Of a stretch of 64,000 bases of DNA, positions 18,791 through 28,559 are shown one piece after another. The position numbers were made by a program, and so were the translations under genes. Source of the stretch: Oceanisphaera avium. Lineage in GTDB: Bacteria > Pseudomonadota > Gammaproteobacteria > Enterobacterales > Aeromonadaceae. Position 1 is the stretch's first letter, and every line of letters starts with the position of its first letter. Below the pieces are notes generated by a model that did not search any database, was not told the origin of the DNA, and saw only the letters and a list, made by a program, of their open reading frames with translations. The stretch lies in contig NZ_CP021376.1 in assembly GCF_002157875.1 (NCBI RefSeq), positions 1,466,001 through 1,530,000 of the forward strand, in the 5' to 3' direction.

Positions 18791-19972
18791 TTAGAACTCA
18801 ACTTTAACCTGTGCCGCACAGCGGCTGGCTTTAGCTTTAGCAGTCTCGATAGTTTCAGCCAGCGCTAAGGCCACGCCCATCCGTCGGCCGCCCTCTATTT
18901 GGGGCTTACCAAATAAGCGCAGCTCAGTATCGGGCTCAGCCAGCGCCTGTGCCAAATTACTAAAGCGGGTTTGAGTGGAGGTGCCGGTAGGCAAAATTAC
19001 CGCAGACGCTGCCGGGCCAAAATGGCGAATGACCGGGATGGGCAGCGCTAAAATAGCCCGCGCATGCAGCGCAAATTCCGATAAGTTTTGTGAAATTAAG
19101 GTGACTAAACCAGTGTCATGGGGGCGCGGCGACACCTCGCTAAATAACACTTCATCGCCGCGAATAAAAAGCTCAACGCCAAACACGCCATAACCGCCTA
19201 ACGCTTGGGTGACTTGCTCGGCCATGTGTTGTGCCGCTGCCAGTGCTTGCTCACTCATGGTTTGGGGTTGCCAAGAGCTGCGGTAATCCCCCGCTTCTTG
19301 TAAATGACCAATAGGCTCACAAAAGTAGGTACCATTAATATGGCGCACAGTGAGCAAGGTAATTTCATAATCGAACTCGACAAAGCCCTCAATTATCACT
19401 CGCCCGCCTCCCGCACGCCCTCCTTCTTGGGCATACGCCCATGCCGGCTCAATATCGCTTTGATGATGGAGCGTGCTTTGCCCTTTACCTGATGAGCTCA
19501 TAATCGGCTTCACCACACAGGGCAGACCAATGTCATTAATAGCGGCTCTAAATTCTTCAAGAGTGGAAGCAAAGCGATACGGTGAGGTAGCAAGTCCTAA
19601 CTCTACGGCGGCTAAGGTACGGATGCCTTCGCGGTTCATAGTAAGCTGAGTGGCGCGAGCGGTGGGGACCACCGTAAAGCCTTCTTGTTCTAGCTCTACT
19701 AGGGTGTCGGTGGCAATGGCTTCAATCTCGGGAACAATTAAATGAGGTTGTTCTTGCTCAATTACGGCTCTCAGTGCGGCCCCATCTAACATAGAAATGA
19801 CATGGCTGCGGTGAGCCACTTGCATTGCAGGCGCGTTGGCATAACGATCCACCACAATAACCTCTACACCTAAGCGTTGCAGCTCAATAACCACCTCTTT
19901 ACCTAGCTCACCACCGCCACACATTAATACCCGCTTCGCCGTAGCAGAGAGCGGTGTTCCTATCATCGTCAT
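18791..19972 (-). CDS. purT: Formate-dependent phosphoribosylglycinamide formyltransferase (GAR transformylase 2)
   Basis: ATP-grasp enzyme that makes formyl-GAR from GAR, formate and ATP in purine synthesis, an alternative to folate-dependent PurN. 393 residues, as in E. coli (392). Visible: Rossmann start [20 protein letters not shown], the ATP-grasp loop [12 protein letters not shown] (near 155-166), metal-site [25 protein letters not shown] (near 260-285), here interrupted only in my citation, not in the protein. It forms a single-gene unit with its own terminator. No clear PurR box was found upstream. Confidence 0.96.
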   Translation of the reverse strand: MTMIGTPLSATAKRVLMCGGGELGKEVVIELQRLGVEVIVVDRYANAPAMQVAHRSHVISMLDGAALRAVIEQEQPHLIVPEIEAIATDTLVELEQEGFTVVPTARATQLTMNREGIRTLAAVELGLATSPYRFASTLEEFRAAINDIGLPCVVKPIMSSSGKGQSTLHHQSDIEPAWAYAQEGGRAGGGRVIIEGFVEFDYEITLLTVRHINGTYFCEPIGHLQEAGDYRSSWQPQTMSEQALAAAQHMAEQVTQALGGYGVFGVELFIRGDEVLFSEVSPRPHDTGLVTLISQNLSEFALHARAILALPIPVIRHFGPAASAVILPTGTSTQTRFSNLAQALAEPDTELRLFGKPQIEGGRRMGVALALAETIETAKAKASRCAAQVKVEF

Positions 19973-20023
19973 GACTATCTTCCTTTAATAATGCGAATAA
20001 GCCGGCTTTATTATCCTGTGATA

Positions 20024-20587
20024 TCAGCCGTTCACCGGTGCATTGGCCGCTTGCTCTGCCAGCCAAGTTTGCGCTGCCACTGACCAGTCTTGGGTGTCTT
20101 GCCAGTATTCAATCAGCTGCTCAATGTCCTCGGCTTGCCAATGTAAATTACTTAACACCGCCAGCGCCGCAGGCGCCTCTTGCGCTAAGCTGCGACGTAC
20201 TAATACATGAGGTTTATCGTGATTAAGATTTAGACGTGACTCTTGGGCTAACCCCTGATCGATGGCGCCTAAATCATCTAACCTATCAAAAAATCGCTCT
20301 ACAAACGGTGCCGAAGCTTCCGGAAGCCAAACGGTCACACTGGCATCGCCTTTACCCGCCCACAAGCGCTGCCATATTTGTCCAAGCCGTGCTTCTTCAA
20401 TCGTGACGCTAAAATCATGCTGTTCAAGGGTTGCCGCCGCTAAATGGCTGCGAGCCAGCTCTGCAGGCTCACTGCCACTTAGGAGTAAGAGGGAGTTATT
20501 TGCATCTTTACCACAGCCACTGAGTAATAACAGCGCCAAGGTGAGAGCCGCACTTTTTATAAAGAGCGAGTTAGGCATCCTGCTCAC
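20024..20587 (-). CDS. Small lipoprotein resembling a shortened glycine betaine (OpuAC-type) binding protein
   Basis: 187 residues from GTG 20587, chosen because GGAGGAG lies 7 bases upstream; ATG 20578 is also possible. A lipoprotein signal ends in LLLLSGC. The mature part has the features of OpuAC substrate-binding domains: EARLGQIWQRLWAGKGDASV, VWLPEASAPFVERF, DDLGAID and a late AAQTWLAEQA. It is only about 160 residues, well under the usual 250-280, so a lobe may be missing. No ABC permease or ATPase lies nearby, but the betaine/choline carrier betT is 1.1 kb away. The homology is my reading of the motif pattern and is tentative. Confidence 0.65.
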   Translation of the reverse strand: MSRMPNSLFIKSAALTLALLLLSGCGKDANNSLLLLSGSEPAELARSHLAAATLEQHDFSVTIEEARLGQIWQRLWAGKGDASVTVWLPEASAPFVERFFDRLDDLGAIDQGLAQESRLNLNHDKPHVLVRRSLAQEAPAALAVLSNLHWQAEDIEQLIEYWQDTQDWSVAAQTWLAEQAANAPVNG

Positions 20588-20906
20588 GGGTTTTCTCCTC
20601 CGGTTAATGGCATTAAGCATGCCAGAAAGTGTCGCCAAAATCATGTGCGACTAAGTCGGCACACGACGCTAGATAGCGCATCCCCCAGCCTGTATTTTTA
20701 CTCAATGAGCAAGCACTTAGGACAACAGGCTAAGTAATTCGCTGAGTAAATTCTTTTGTTAGGCGCAAAAAATCTCATGCCAAAGGCGCAGTATTTTTAA
20801 GCCATTGTGCTAATGTGCATGCCCTTTACTTAAGGCGCTAATGTACTCTTTATGGTGCAAATGGCGCTGCTAAATAGTTATTAGTCTTTACCCTAGGGGT
20901 TATGAT

Positions 20907-21593
20907 ATGCGTTTAACTCAATTAGTTATTTCTCCCCCACGGCGTTTACTGGTGTTGGCACTGTGCGCGCTACTTAGCGGCTGCTTTGCACCTATGGTTG
21001 CCATGGCGCCCACTAAATTAATGTGGTCTTTTATTAAGCCGTTTGTGGGGCTAGATCCCAGCCGCTCCCAGCTATTTGAGCAGCCTTTAATTAAAAATCG
21101 TATGACAGAGCTACTCGGGGATGAGTATGAAGAAACCTTGGCTCTGCTGCGTAGCGCTCCTGCCTTAAAACAAGAAGGCACGTTATTTTATTTAGCCTCT
21201 CCCACTGACCCAGCTACCGAAAAAACGGCAGGCTTAGTCTGGAACGCCCAAACCAATAAGATGTCTGCCTTAGTCAACGATGGCACCACCACTCAGCTGT
21301 TCTTAGAGCCTAATAGCACAGCGCCTGTGGTATGGCCCACCCCTTTGGCACCCTTAGTGGATCCTCAACAAAGCTTGGCTGACAAAAAATTATTATCACC
21401 AGCCGATAATACAGACCCAAGTACGGAGACTGAGCGGGCGTTAAAGGCGGCCCAAGCACGACTCAAAGCCCTACAAGATGAAGCCGAGCTTAAAAAGGTA
21501 CAGGCACAAATTAGCGAGCTTGAAGCCAAGGCCGCTACCAGCAAAGCACCACCTGCTGCAAAAAAGCGAAAAGAAAGCGCAGCTAAGGACTGA
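20907..21593 (+). CDS. Hypothetical lipoprotein with C-terminal coiled coil
   Basis: 228 residues. Signal peptide with lipobox LLSGC (Cys26), then a compact domain of about 120 residues with LLGDEYEETLALLRSAP and LFYLASPTDP, and a long charged Ala/Glu/Lys-rich helix (about 170-215, TERALKAAQARLKALQDE) ending in a lysine-rich tail. I do not recognise the family. The lipid anchor plus a basic tail suggests an outer- or inner-membrane protein that contacts peptidoglycan or another polyanion. It is a single-gene unit converging with betT. Confidence 0.78.
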   Translation: MRLTQLVISPPRRLLVLALCALLSGCFAPMVAMAPTKLMWSFIKPFVGLDPSRSQLFEQPLIKNRMTELLGDEYEETLALLRSAPALKQEGTLFYLASPTDPATEKTAGLVWNAQTNKMSALVNDGTTTQLFLEPNSTAPVVWPTPLAPLVDPQQSLADKKLLSPADNTDPSTETERALKAAQARLKALQDEAELKKVQAQISELEAKAATSKAPPAAKKRKESAAKD

Positions 21594-21628
21594 TTAGCTA
21601 ACTCCATCTGTTAAATAATCGTTAGCAT

Positions 21629-21657
21629 AAAAAAATGGCGTGGTTGCCCACGCCATT
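21629..21657 (-). terminator. Rho-independent terminator of betT
   Basis: On the minus strand the perfect 10-base stem AATGGCGTGG / CCACGCCATT with loop GCAA is followed by seven T. Confidence 0.9.
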
Positions 21658-21683
21658 GTCATCACTGGTATTAAGACTCGCGC

Positions 21684-23792
21684 TTATATCGGCTTATCGC
21701 CTAAATAGCTGTTTTCTGGCTGAGCATCGGTTTCATTGTTTAAGTCATCATCATGCTCTTCCATCTTCCAGGGCAAAATACCCGGAGAGATATGTAAGAA
21801 GTGCAGATATTTCTCAAACTGATCCAAAATATCACTAATAATATCTTGCTGATCATAGCCATAGACATCATACGCTTGGCCACCGCGGCGTAAGAACACC
21901 TCTGCGCGGTAGTAATGATCGTCGCCATCGACGTCTCGGTCTTGCTCAGGGAAAGAGAATTCTGGCATGGCATAGCCGCGCAGGCGTATCTCATAGATAA
22001 ACTCCATTTTCCCCTCTTGATAAACCTGAAACTGGCTTCGACAGTTCGCTTCATCAAAAATAACTTCTGCTTCCCAACCTTGCTGCTCCAGCTCTTGCTC
22101 TACTTTGTGCATGGCTTGGAAACTGGTGGTACGAATAAACTTCTCCACCGCATCGCGCGCCGGAAAGTCCACTAAGTTAGCTAAGCGCTTTTTCCAATAA
22201 CCCGGGCCTGCTTTAGCGCCGCCTTTGGCAGATTGCATATGTTGTTGCAAGCTCACCTCATGATGCCCCTCAATGACCAGCGCACGCCACATGCCTACCG
22301 CAGCAATTAACATAATAATGGCAAAGGGCAAGGCGCTCAGCAAAGTGGCACTTTGTAGCGCTTTTAAACCACTTTCTCCTCCCGCCAGCAATAAAGCCGC
22401 CGCCACTACCCCCTCGGTTGAGGCCCAAAACACCCGTTGCCATACTGGCGTTTTTACTGCGCCACCGGAAGCCAGTGAGTCAATCACTAACGAGCCGGAG
22501 TCAGACGAGGTAACAAAGAAGGTGACAATTAAAAATACCGTTAAGAATGACACGATACTGGTAAAGGGCAGATGCTCAAGCAACTTAAATAAGGCGATTG
22601 CTTGGTCGGCTTGCACTTCGTTAATTAAATTGGTGTAGCCCTCATGGATAATTAAATGCAGCGCCGTATCGCCAAATACCGAGAACCATAAGAAGGTAAA
22701 GATAGTAGGCACCACCATCACCCCCACCACAAATTGGCGGATAGTCCGGCCACGACTAATTTTAGCGATAAAGAGGCCGACAAAGGGCGCCCAAGAAATG
22801 GTCCAACCAAAGATAAACAGCGTCCAATCGCCCATCCAATCACTTGAGGTATAAGCCTGCAAGTTAAAGGTACGCTCGACTATGTTACTTAAGTAACTGC
22901 CGGTGTTTTGCATGAAGGTATTAAGGATAAAAATGGTGGGCCCTACAGCAAACACAAACACCATGAGGGAAATCGCTAATACCATGTTCAGCATGGATAA
23001 GCGCTTTACCCCTTTATCCATGCCCGCTACTACCGACAAGGTCGCCAGCGCGGTAATGGCAATAATGGCAATAATTTGCACAAAGTTACTAATGGGTATA
23101 CTGGGCCATAAATAATTAAGACCGGCGTTAATTTGTGCTACCGATAAACCCAGCGTGGTGGCAATACCAAACATGGTACCTAAGATGGCAAACACATCGA
23201 CTGTGTGTCCCATAGGGCCGTGAATTTTCTCACCAATTAACGGATAGAGCGTGGATCGCATCGACAGCGGTAAGCCATGACGATAAGCAAAATAAGCCAA
23301 CGACATACCCACTAAGCAATAAATGCCCCAAATATGAAAGCCCCAATGGAAAAAGGCAATTTGCATGGCCTGTTTAGCCGCGCCCACCGTTTGGGCGGCG
23401 CCCTCTGGTGGGGAGGCATAATGCATCACCGGCTCTGCCACACCAAAGAACAATAGCGCTATGCCATAGCCGGCGGAAAACAACATGGCAAACCAGGCCC
23501 AAAAGCTATATTCGGGCTCGGCATGATCGGGGCCGAGTTTAATATTACCCCATTTAGAAAAGGCGACCGTGACCACAAACACTAAGAAAATGGCCACCGC
23601 TAACATATAAAACCAGCCAAAGGTTTTGATCAGGTAATTCAACACATTGGTAAAAACTTCACCGGCCAGCTCTGGGTTGCTCATGGTGCCAATCACCATC
23701 AGCGCAATAATAATGACAGAGGGAATAAAGACCGGGACTAAGATGGTAGACAGTGAAGAAGATTTTTCAGGGCTCACTTTTTCTGCAGCCAT
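21684..23792 (-). CDS. betT: BCCT-family high-affinity choline/betaine transporter (BetT type)
   Basis: 702-residue inner-membrane carrier with 12 predicted helices and a long cytoplasmic C-terminal domain (about 540-702), the layout of BetT (677 in E. coli) rather than of short BCCT carriers. The signature FGWTISWAPFVGLFIAKISRGRT near residue 325 includes the Trp-rich substrate region; I cite it in parts: FGWTISWAPFVG and IAKISRGRT. It imports choline or betaine with sodium or protons under osmotic stress. No betA, betB or betI lies beside it, so choline oxidation genes must be elsewhere if present. Confidence 0.9.
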   Translation of the reverse strand: MAAEKVSPEKSSSLSTILVPVFIPSVIIIALMVIGTMSNPELAGEVFTNVLNYLIKTFGWFYMLAVAIFLVFVVTVAFSKWGNIKLGPDHAEPEYSFWAWFAMLFSAGYGIALLFFGVAEPVMHYASPPEGAAQTVGAAKQAMQIAFFHWGFHIWGIYCLVGMSLAYFAYRHGLPLSMRSTLYPLIGEKIHGPMGHTVDVFAILGTMFGIATTLGLSVAQINAGLNYLWPSIPISNFVQIIAIIAITALATLSVVAGMDKGVKRLSMLNMVLAISLMVFVFAVGPTIFILNTFMQNTGSYLSNIVERTFNLQAYTSSDWMGDWTLFIFGWTISWAPFVGLFIAKISRGRTIRQFVVGVMVVPTIFTFLWFSVFGDTALHLIIHEGYTNLINEVQADQAIALFKLLEHLPFTSIVSFLTVFLIVTFFVTSSDSGSLVIDSLASGGAVKTPVWQRVFWASTEGVVAAALLLAGGESGLKALQSATLLSALPFAIIMLIAAVGMWRALVIEGHHEVSLQQHMQSAKGGAKAGPGYWKKRLANLVDFPARDAVEKFIRTTSFQAMHKVEQELEQQGWEAEVIFDEANCRSQFQVYQEGKMEFIYEIRLRGYAMPEFSFPEQDRDVDGDDHYYRAEVFLRRGGQAYDVYGYDQQDIISDILDQFEKYLHFLHISPGILPWKMEEHDDDLNNETDAQPENSYLGDKPI

Positions 23793-24008
23793 AATAAAAT
23801 TCCTATTTTTAGTAAGCTGTGGATGAGCGAGCTGTGATAAGCAACTCTAATTAAACGCACCTAACTCTATTCATTTGTGCCAATAAAAACAGACACTGCT
23901 TGCAGTCTAACGTAAAAGAGGGCCACTTTTACAAAACCAAGGACTTAGAGTCCAAAAATGCTGGCCTTATCAAACTATTAGCTATTCGCAATAGATTTAA
24001 CAACTTAT

Positions 24009-24035
24009 AAAAAAGCCGCACCCTAAGGTGCGGCT
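24009..24035 (-). terminator. Rho-independent terminator of gabD
   Basis: On the minus strand AGCCGCACC, a short loop, GGTGCGGCT and TTTTTT lie about 25 bases after the gabD stop. Confidence 0.88.
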
Positions 24036-24058
24036 GTCGACAGGCATTAGCGACTAGA

Positions 24059-25504
24059 CTAATTCACTTCCCCTAAATTAACGTACTTGGTTTCTAGGTA
24101 TTCTGCTAAGCCATCACGTGCCCCCTCTCGGCCTATACCTGACTCTTTTACCCCGCCAAAGGGCGCCACTTCATTAGAAATAATGCCGGCATTGACGCCT
24201 ACCATGCCCGACTCTAAGGCTTCGGATACTCGATAAACGCGATTAAGATCTTGCGTATAAAAATACGCCGCTAAGCCAAAGGGGGTGTCGTTTGCACGAG
24301 CAATGGCCTCGGCTTCATCTTTAAACCGAAAACACGCCGCCACCGGACCAAAGGTCTCTTCACTGGCCAACAGCATATTATCTGTTGCTTCGGCTAATAC
24401 GGTAGGCTCAAAAAAGGTGCCACCCAAAGCATGAGGTTTACCGCCACAAATCACGCGCGCGCCTTTACTTAGCGCATCATCGAGGTGCTGTTGCACTTTT
24501 TTTAAGCCATCTTCATTAATTAAGGGACCCTGCTCTACGCCCTTTTCTAAGCCATCCCCTACCTTAAGTTGTTGCGCAGCGTTAGCGAGCTGCTGTACAA
24601 AACGGTCGTAGATATTTTCTTGGACTAAAAAGCGGTTCACACAAACACAGGTTTGGCCGGTGTTTCTAAATTTAGCGGCCATCGCGCCTTTTACGACGGC
24701 ATCGAGATCCGCATCATCAAAGACAATAAAAGGCGCATTACCGCCCAGCTCTAAAGATAGTTTTTTCACCGTGTTAGCCGCATTTGCCATCAGCAACTTG
24801 CCTACTTTAGTGGAGCCGGTAAATGACAGCTTACGCACCACAGCGCTATCCATTAGCGTGTCACTGATGGCTTGGGTGTCCCCAGACACCACATTAAATA
24901 CCCCCGCAGGGAGGCCGGCTTGCTCAGCCAGTACCGCCAGTGCGTTAGCACTAAGGGGCGTCGCACTGGCGGCTTTTACTACCACAGTACAACCTGCGGC
25001 TAAAGCGGGGCCCACTTTGCGGGTGATCATGGCCAGCGGGAAGTTCCAAGGCGTAATAGCCGCCACTACGCCTACCGGTTGCTTAATGACCCAGATCCGA
25101 TGGCTAGTATCTGGACTAGGAATGGTCTCGCCATAGGCGCGCTTACCCTCTTCGGCAAACCATTCTAAAAAATTGGCCGCATAACTAACTTCACCTTTGG
25201 CTTCGGTGAGCGGCTTGCCCTGCTCTAATACCATGAGCGTTGCCAGTGCTTCTTGATGCTCAAGCATCAGCTCAAACCAACGCCGTAATATCTTAGCGCG
25301 CTCTTTCGCACTCGTCTGGCGCCAGCTTTTAAGCGCATGCTCGGCGGCATCAATCGCCGTTTGCGTTTCTTTAGTCCCACACTTAGCTACCTTAGCTAGC
25401 ACTTGCTGAGTAGCAGGATTAATGACCTCATATTGCTCAGCGCAAGTTTGCCAACGGCCTTGGCCGTACCAGCCCGTTTGCCAAAGGGGATGAGTGTTAT
25501 CCAT
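24059..25504 (-). CDS. gabD: NAD(P)-dependent succinate-semialdehyde dehydrogenase
   Basis: 481 residues (E. coli GabD 482), RBS AGGAGAGATTC. It oxidises succinate semialdehyde to succinate, the end of the GABA shunt. Visible: ITPWNFPLAMITRKVGPALA (cofactor/substrate region near 148), FTGSTKVG (near 229), catalytic Glu in LELGGNAPFIVFDDADLD (near 253), the catalytic cysteine in FRNTGQTCVCVNR (near 288), and the GabD-type end IISNEVAPFGGVKESGIGRE. No gabT or gabP adjoins it. It is closer to GabD than to betaine aldehyde dehydrogenase despite betT next door. Confidence 0.92.
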   Translation of the reverse strand: MDNTHPLWQTGWYGQGRWQTCAEQYEVINPATQQVLAKVAKCGTKETQTAIDAAEHALKSWRQTSAKERAKILRRWFELMLEHQEALATLMVLEQGKPLTEAKGEVSYAANFLEWFAEEGKRAYGETIPSPDTSHRIWVIKQPVGVVAAITPWNFPLAMITRKVGPALAAGCTVVVKAASATPLSANALAVLAEQAGLPAGVFNVVSGDTQAISDTLMDSAVVRKLSFTGSTKVGKLLMANAANTVKKLSLELGGNAPFIVFDDADLDAVVKGAMAAKFRNTGQTCVCVNRFLVQENIYDRFVQQLANAAQQLKVGDGLEKGVEQGPLINEDGLKKVQQHLDDALSKGARVICGGKPHALGGTFFEPTVLAEATDNMLLASEETFGPVAACFRFKDEAEAIARANDTPFGLAAYFYTQDLNRVYRVSEALESGMVGVNAGIISNEVAPFGGVKESGIGREGARDGLAEYLETKYVNLGEVN

Positions 25505-25730
25505 GAATCTCTCCTATGCCGGTAAAAGAATGCGAGCCACTTTTATGTGGTGAGTAATAGCAAGAGTGTTAACCAATAGCGCCGCCATTAAATATTCATC
25601 ACCACAGCAGAGCGTCAGCACTCTTTGGCTCGCTTACCTTCAATTAATAGCAGCTAGAGGCGGCTTTGCCATTACTCACGCCTTAGCTACGACAAGTGAC
25701 TGTCGCTTTAAAAAAGCGGCGGCTGCCCAT

Positions 25731-26501
25731 TTACTCTGGCACCGGCAACTGCTGTGCCGCCACTTGCTGTTGCCAGCGCTGACTTAAGCTGGCTCGCTCA
25801 ATGGCGCCAAAATGGGCATGGGGTTGCTGGGTGGCCCAGGCCCACGCTTGATTACCATAATCAAAATGCCACCACTCGCTGGGCAAATTACTAAAGCCAG
25901 CTTGCAGCATCACGCTGTGCAAGAGTCGACGATGCTCGATCACTTCCGACTCTCGAGGATTAGGCTTAATCACTGACTCAAAAGCGGCACTGGCAGAAAG
26001 CGCACTGACATCATCAAACTCAGTCCCCATGTCCAATAATAAGCCGTCGCTATTACATAAAGTGACATCCACGGCTCCGCCCGTTAAATGAGGGCTAGGT
26101 GCCTTGGCATCCATGCTGGGTGGAGCGACAAATTGGCGCAGTCGAGCTTGGTGCTCAGCCGCCGAGTCTTGTGGATACTGGGCATGAAAAATGCGATGTA
26201 GACTGTTGTATAAATACTCTTGTACCGCTAACGGGCGCCAGCCATCGAGTACGACTAGCTCTATGCCACCTGGTAATAAACGGGCGGCTTTATACAGGCG
26301 GTATAAGACGCTGCGTCTAACATAACAATCACTGAGGGCGTGGGGCACACCTTGATGAAAATAAGCGGGGTAAATACGAAGCGGTAAGTTGACTAAGCCA
26401 AGAGCGACCAGCGGGTCTTGGCTATCTATAATCGGCACCGCCTGAATGTCTGACCAATTGGGCTGAGGCTTGCTGGCCATTGCTTGAGATAATAAATTCA
26501 T
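25731..26501 (-). CDS. D-alanyl-D-alanine dipeptidase (VanX/DdpX-type, peptidase M15D)
   Basis: 256 residues, RBS AAGGCCTGACT. Zinc dipeptidase motifs are SPHLTGGAVDVTL (HxxxxxxD, near 137) and EWWHFDYGN (ExWH, near 214), with the active-site arginine likely in VLDGWRPL near residue 86. It cleaves D-Ala-D-Ala, in non-resistant bacteria for peptidoglycan recycling. No vanH, vanA or ddp transport genes adjoin, so it is a housekeeping or nutritional enzyme rather than a glycopeptide resistance cassette. No signal peptide: cytoplasmic. Confidence 0.88.
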   Translation of the reverse strand: MNLLSQAMASKPQPNWSDIQAVPIIDSQDPLVALGLVNLPLRIYPAYFHQGVPHALSDCYVRRSVLYRLYKAARLLPGGIELVVLDGWRPLAVQEYLYNSLHRIFHAQYPQDSAAEHQARLRQFVAPPSMDAKAPSPHLTGGAVDVTLCNSDGLLLDMGTEFDDVSALSASAAFESVIKPNPRESEVIEHRRLLHSVMLQAGFSNLPSEWWHFDYGNQAWAWATQQPHAHFGAIERASLSQRWQQQVAAQQLPVPE

Positions 26502-26591
26502 AGTCAGGCCTTAGGTTAGCAATAGAAAAATACACTCACCCAGCCTCGCTAAAAGCCGCTTTCTTTGCAAGTCGCTCACAACTAATAGCGG

Positions 26592-27032
26592 TTAGAGATC
26601 GCGAATAAACGACTTATCCAGTTGTTTAAACGCCAAGTTCAGCATTTCTGCTAACTCAAAATAACGCGGGCGCGATACCGGCTCATTAACAGCAACACCG
26701 GCCTCCGCCATCTTTTGAAAAATTTTTTGATACCAAGAGGCTAAGCTAGGTGGCAGCGGTGTCGTGGCGCGCTTACCTAGCCAAAAGAGACCTTGTAGCG
26801 GTAAGCTGGCTAGAAATAATATCGAGCTCACCACCCCCGGCCAGTAGCGCGGATCGCCTAATTGAAACTGCACCAACACACTCAGCACAATCAAAGCCGG
26901 TATAGTACGCAGTGCTAATCGAGTAGCACTCGTAATACGGTATTCAGGAAATAACGCCGCAAGCTGGCGCTCTTTTGGCCAGATTGCTAAATAGGCGCTG
27001 CCCTTATTTAACGTTTGGGTCAGTGTGCTCAT
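26592..27032 (-). CDS. yfbV: YfbV-family (UPF0208) inner-membrane protein
   Basis: 146 residues (E. coli YfbV 151), RBS GGAGGCACA. Two hydrophobic segments at about 42-60 and 68-90 flank a short loop; the C-terminal half is helical and soluble (NEPVSRPRYFELAEMLNLAF). In E. coli YfbV limits Ter macrodomain spreading together with MatP. It lies divergent to ackA exactly as in E. coli, which supports the assignment. Confidence 0.9.
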   Translation of the reverse strand: MSTLTQTLNKGSAYLAIWPKERQLAALFPEYRITSATRLALRTIPALIVLSVLVQFQLGDPRYWPGVVSSILFLASLPLQGLFWLGKRATTPLPPSLASWYQKIFQKMAEAGVAVNEPVSRPRYFELAEMLNLAFKQLDKSFIRDL

Positions 27033-27265
27033 TGTGCCTCCAAAACAGCAAGATTAAGGGCAAGTAAGCAGCGATTGCTATCGCCACCTCATAAATCGCT
27101 ATCGCTTTATGTTATTTTACGCCACTGAGTGAGGTTTATCCTCGGTATTTATTAGTTGGCCTTGGCAGCGTGCACCTGATGAGAATGCGCACAGAGAAGA
27201 TAACTCACACTTAACTTTAGTCAGACTTCGCCATTCTCACAAAAAAGCGCCGCCACGCCCGGTAC

Positions 27266-27294
27266 CCATTCCTAATAAGGAATGGATTATTTTT
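27266..27294 (+). promoter_or_regulatory. Terminator-like hairpin in the ackA leader
   Basis: CCATTCC, loop TAATAA, GGAATGG and ATTATTTTTT form a perfect 7-base-pair hairpin with a T-rich tail, ending 20 bases before the ackA start codon. No gene precedes it on this strand (yfbV diverges), so it lies inside the ackA-pta leader and may act as an attenuator or RNA stability element. No competing antiterminator was worked out. Confidence 0.5.
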
Positions 27295-27314
27295 TCTAAC
27301 CACAAGGTCTCCCC

Positions 27315-28550
27315 ATGACGAGTAAGCTAGTTCTTGTGCTTAACTGCGGCAGTTCGTCGCTCAAGTTTGCCATTATTGATGCCCACACGGGTAGCGAGCA
27401 GCTATCGGGACTAGCGGAATGCTTTTATCTCCCCCATACCCGTATTAGTTGGTCTTTTAACGGAGAAAAAGGCCATGCCGACTTAGGTGATGGCAGCGCT
27501 CACCAAGAGGCGCTAGATTTTATCGTCAATCAGCTACTGATGCCCCACCCCGAGCTATTAAATAATCTGAGGGCCGTGGGACACAGAGTGGTTCACGGTG
27601 GCGAGCAATTTACACAATCGGCGGTTATCGATGACGCCGTGATCCGCATTATTGAAGATTGTGCCCACTTAGCTCCCTTGCACAACCCTGCTCACTTAAT
27701 TGGTATTGAGTCGGCACGGCGCTCATTTCCAAACTTAGTGCAGGTAGCGGTATTTGATACCGCCTTTCACCAAACCATGCCCGAGTCGGCGTTTTTATAT
27801 GCACTGCCTTATCAGCTCTATCAAGCGCATCATATTCGCCGCTATGGCATGCATGGCACCAGCCACTTTTTTATTGCCGAGCAAGCCGCCACCCTTTTAG
27901 ATAAACCCTTAGCCGAGCTTAATATTATTAGCTGTCACTTAGGTAATGGCGCCTCTGTGTGTGCCATCAAAAATGGCCAGTCGGTAGACACATCCATGGG
28001 GCTTACGCCATTAGAGGGCTTAGTTATGGGCACGCGCAGTGGCGATATTGACCCTGCTATTATCTTCCATTTGCACGATAACTTAGGCTATAGCTTACCC
28101 GATATTAATACCTTACTTACTAAAGAGTCAGGGTTACTGGGCTTGTCACAACATACCAGCGATTGTCGCTATCTTGCCGAGCACTATCACAGTGATGCGG
28201 GCGCAAAGCGTGCACTAGATATTTTTTGCTATCGCCTTGCCAAATATATTGCCAGTTATAGCTGTGCGCTAGACGGTCGCCTAGATGCGGTCGTCTTTAC
28301 CGGCGGCATAGGAGAGAACTCCGTGTTAGTGCGCGAGCATACCTTAGCTCGCTTAAGTTTGTTGGGCTTTAAGCTCGATGACACCGCCAACCAAGCGGCC
28401 CGCTTTGGACAAACGGCCTGTATTACTACCCAAGACAGTACACCTGCTTGGGTAATACCAACCAATGAAGAATGGGTGATTGCTAAAGACGCGCTGACGC
28501 TCGCCATCGCGGCCCGTAACGACAATGCTACTTCTTTAACCCAGGAATAA
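27315..28550 (+). CDS. ackA: Acetate kinase
   Basis: 411 residues. It converts acetyl phosphate and ADP to acetate and ATP. Motifs: [14 protein letters not shown] (5-18), [10 protein letters not shown] (near 93), the catalytic Asp in [13 protein letters not shown] (near 150), [14 protein letters not shown] (near 180) and [14 protein letters not shown] (near 335). RBS AAGGTCTCCCC. Followed after 9 bases by pta, so the pair forms the usual overflow/acetate operon. Confidence 0.97.
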   Translation: MTSKLVLVLNCGSSSLKFAIIDAHTGSEQLSGLAECFYLPHTRISWSFNGEKGHADLGDGSAHQEALDFIVNQLLMPHPELLNNLRAVGHRVVHGGEQFTQSAVIDDAVIRIIEDCAHLAPLHNPAHLIGIESARRSFPNLVQVAVFDTAFHQTMPESAFLYALPYQLYQAHHIRRYGMHGTSHFFIAEQAATLLDKPLAELNIISCHLGNGASVCAIKNGQSVDTSMGLTPLEGLVMGTRSGDIDPAIIFHLHDNLGYSLPDINTLLTKESGLLGLSQHTSDCRYLAEHYHSDAGAKRALDIFCYRLAKYIASYSCALDGRLDAVVFTGGIGENSVLVREHTLARLSLLGFKLDDTANQAARFGQTACITTQDSTPAWVIPTNEEWVIAKDALTLAIAARNDNATSLTQE

Positions 28551-28559
28551 GAGGATATT

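Noticed and set aside
24059..25504. Betaine aldehyde dehydrogenase, because betT is next door
   Set aside because: The sequence blocks match GabD (succinate semialdehyde dehydrogenase), e.g. the C-terminal IISNEVAPFGG, and no betA or betI is present.
25731..26501. Part of a vancomycin-resistance cassette
   Set aside because: Only the dipeptidase is present; vanH and vanA-type genes are absent and such enzymes are common in Gram-negative housekeeping metabolism.
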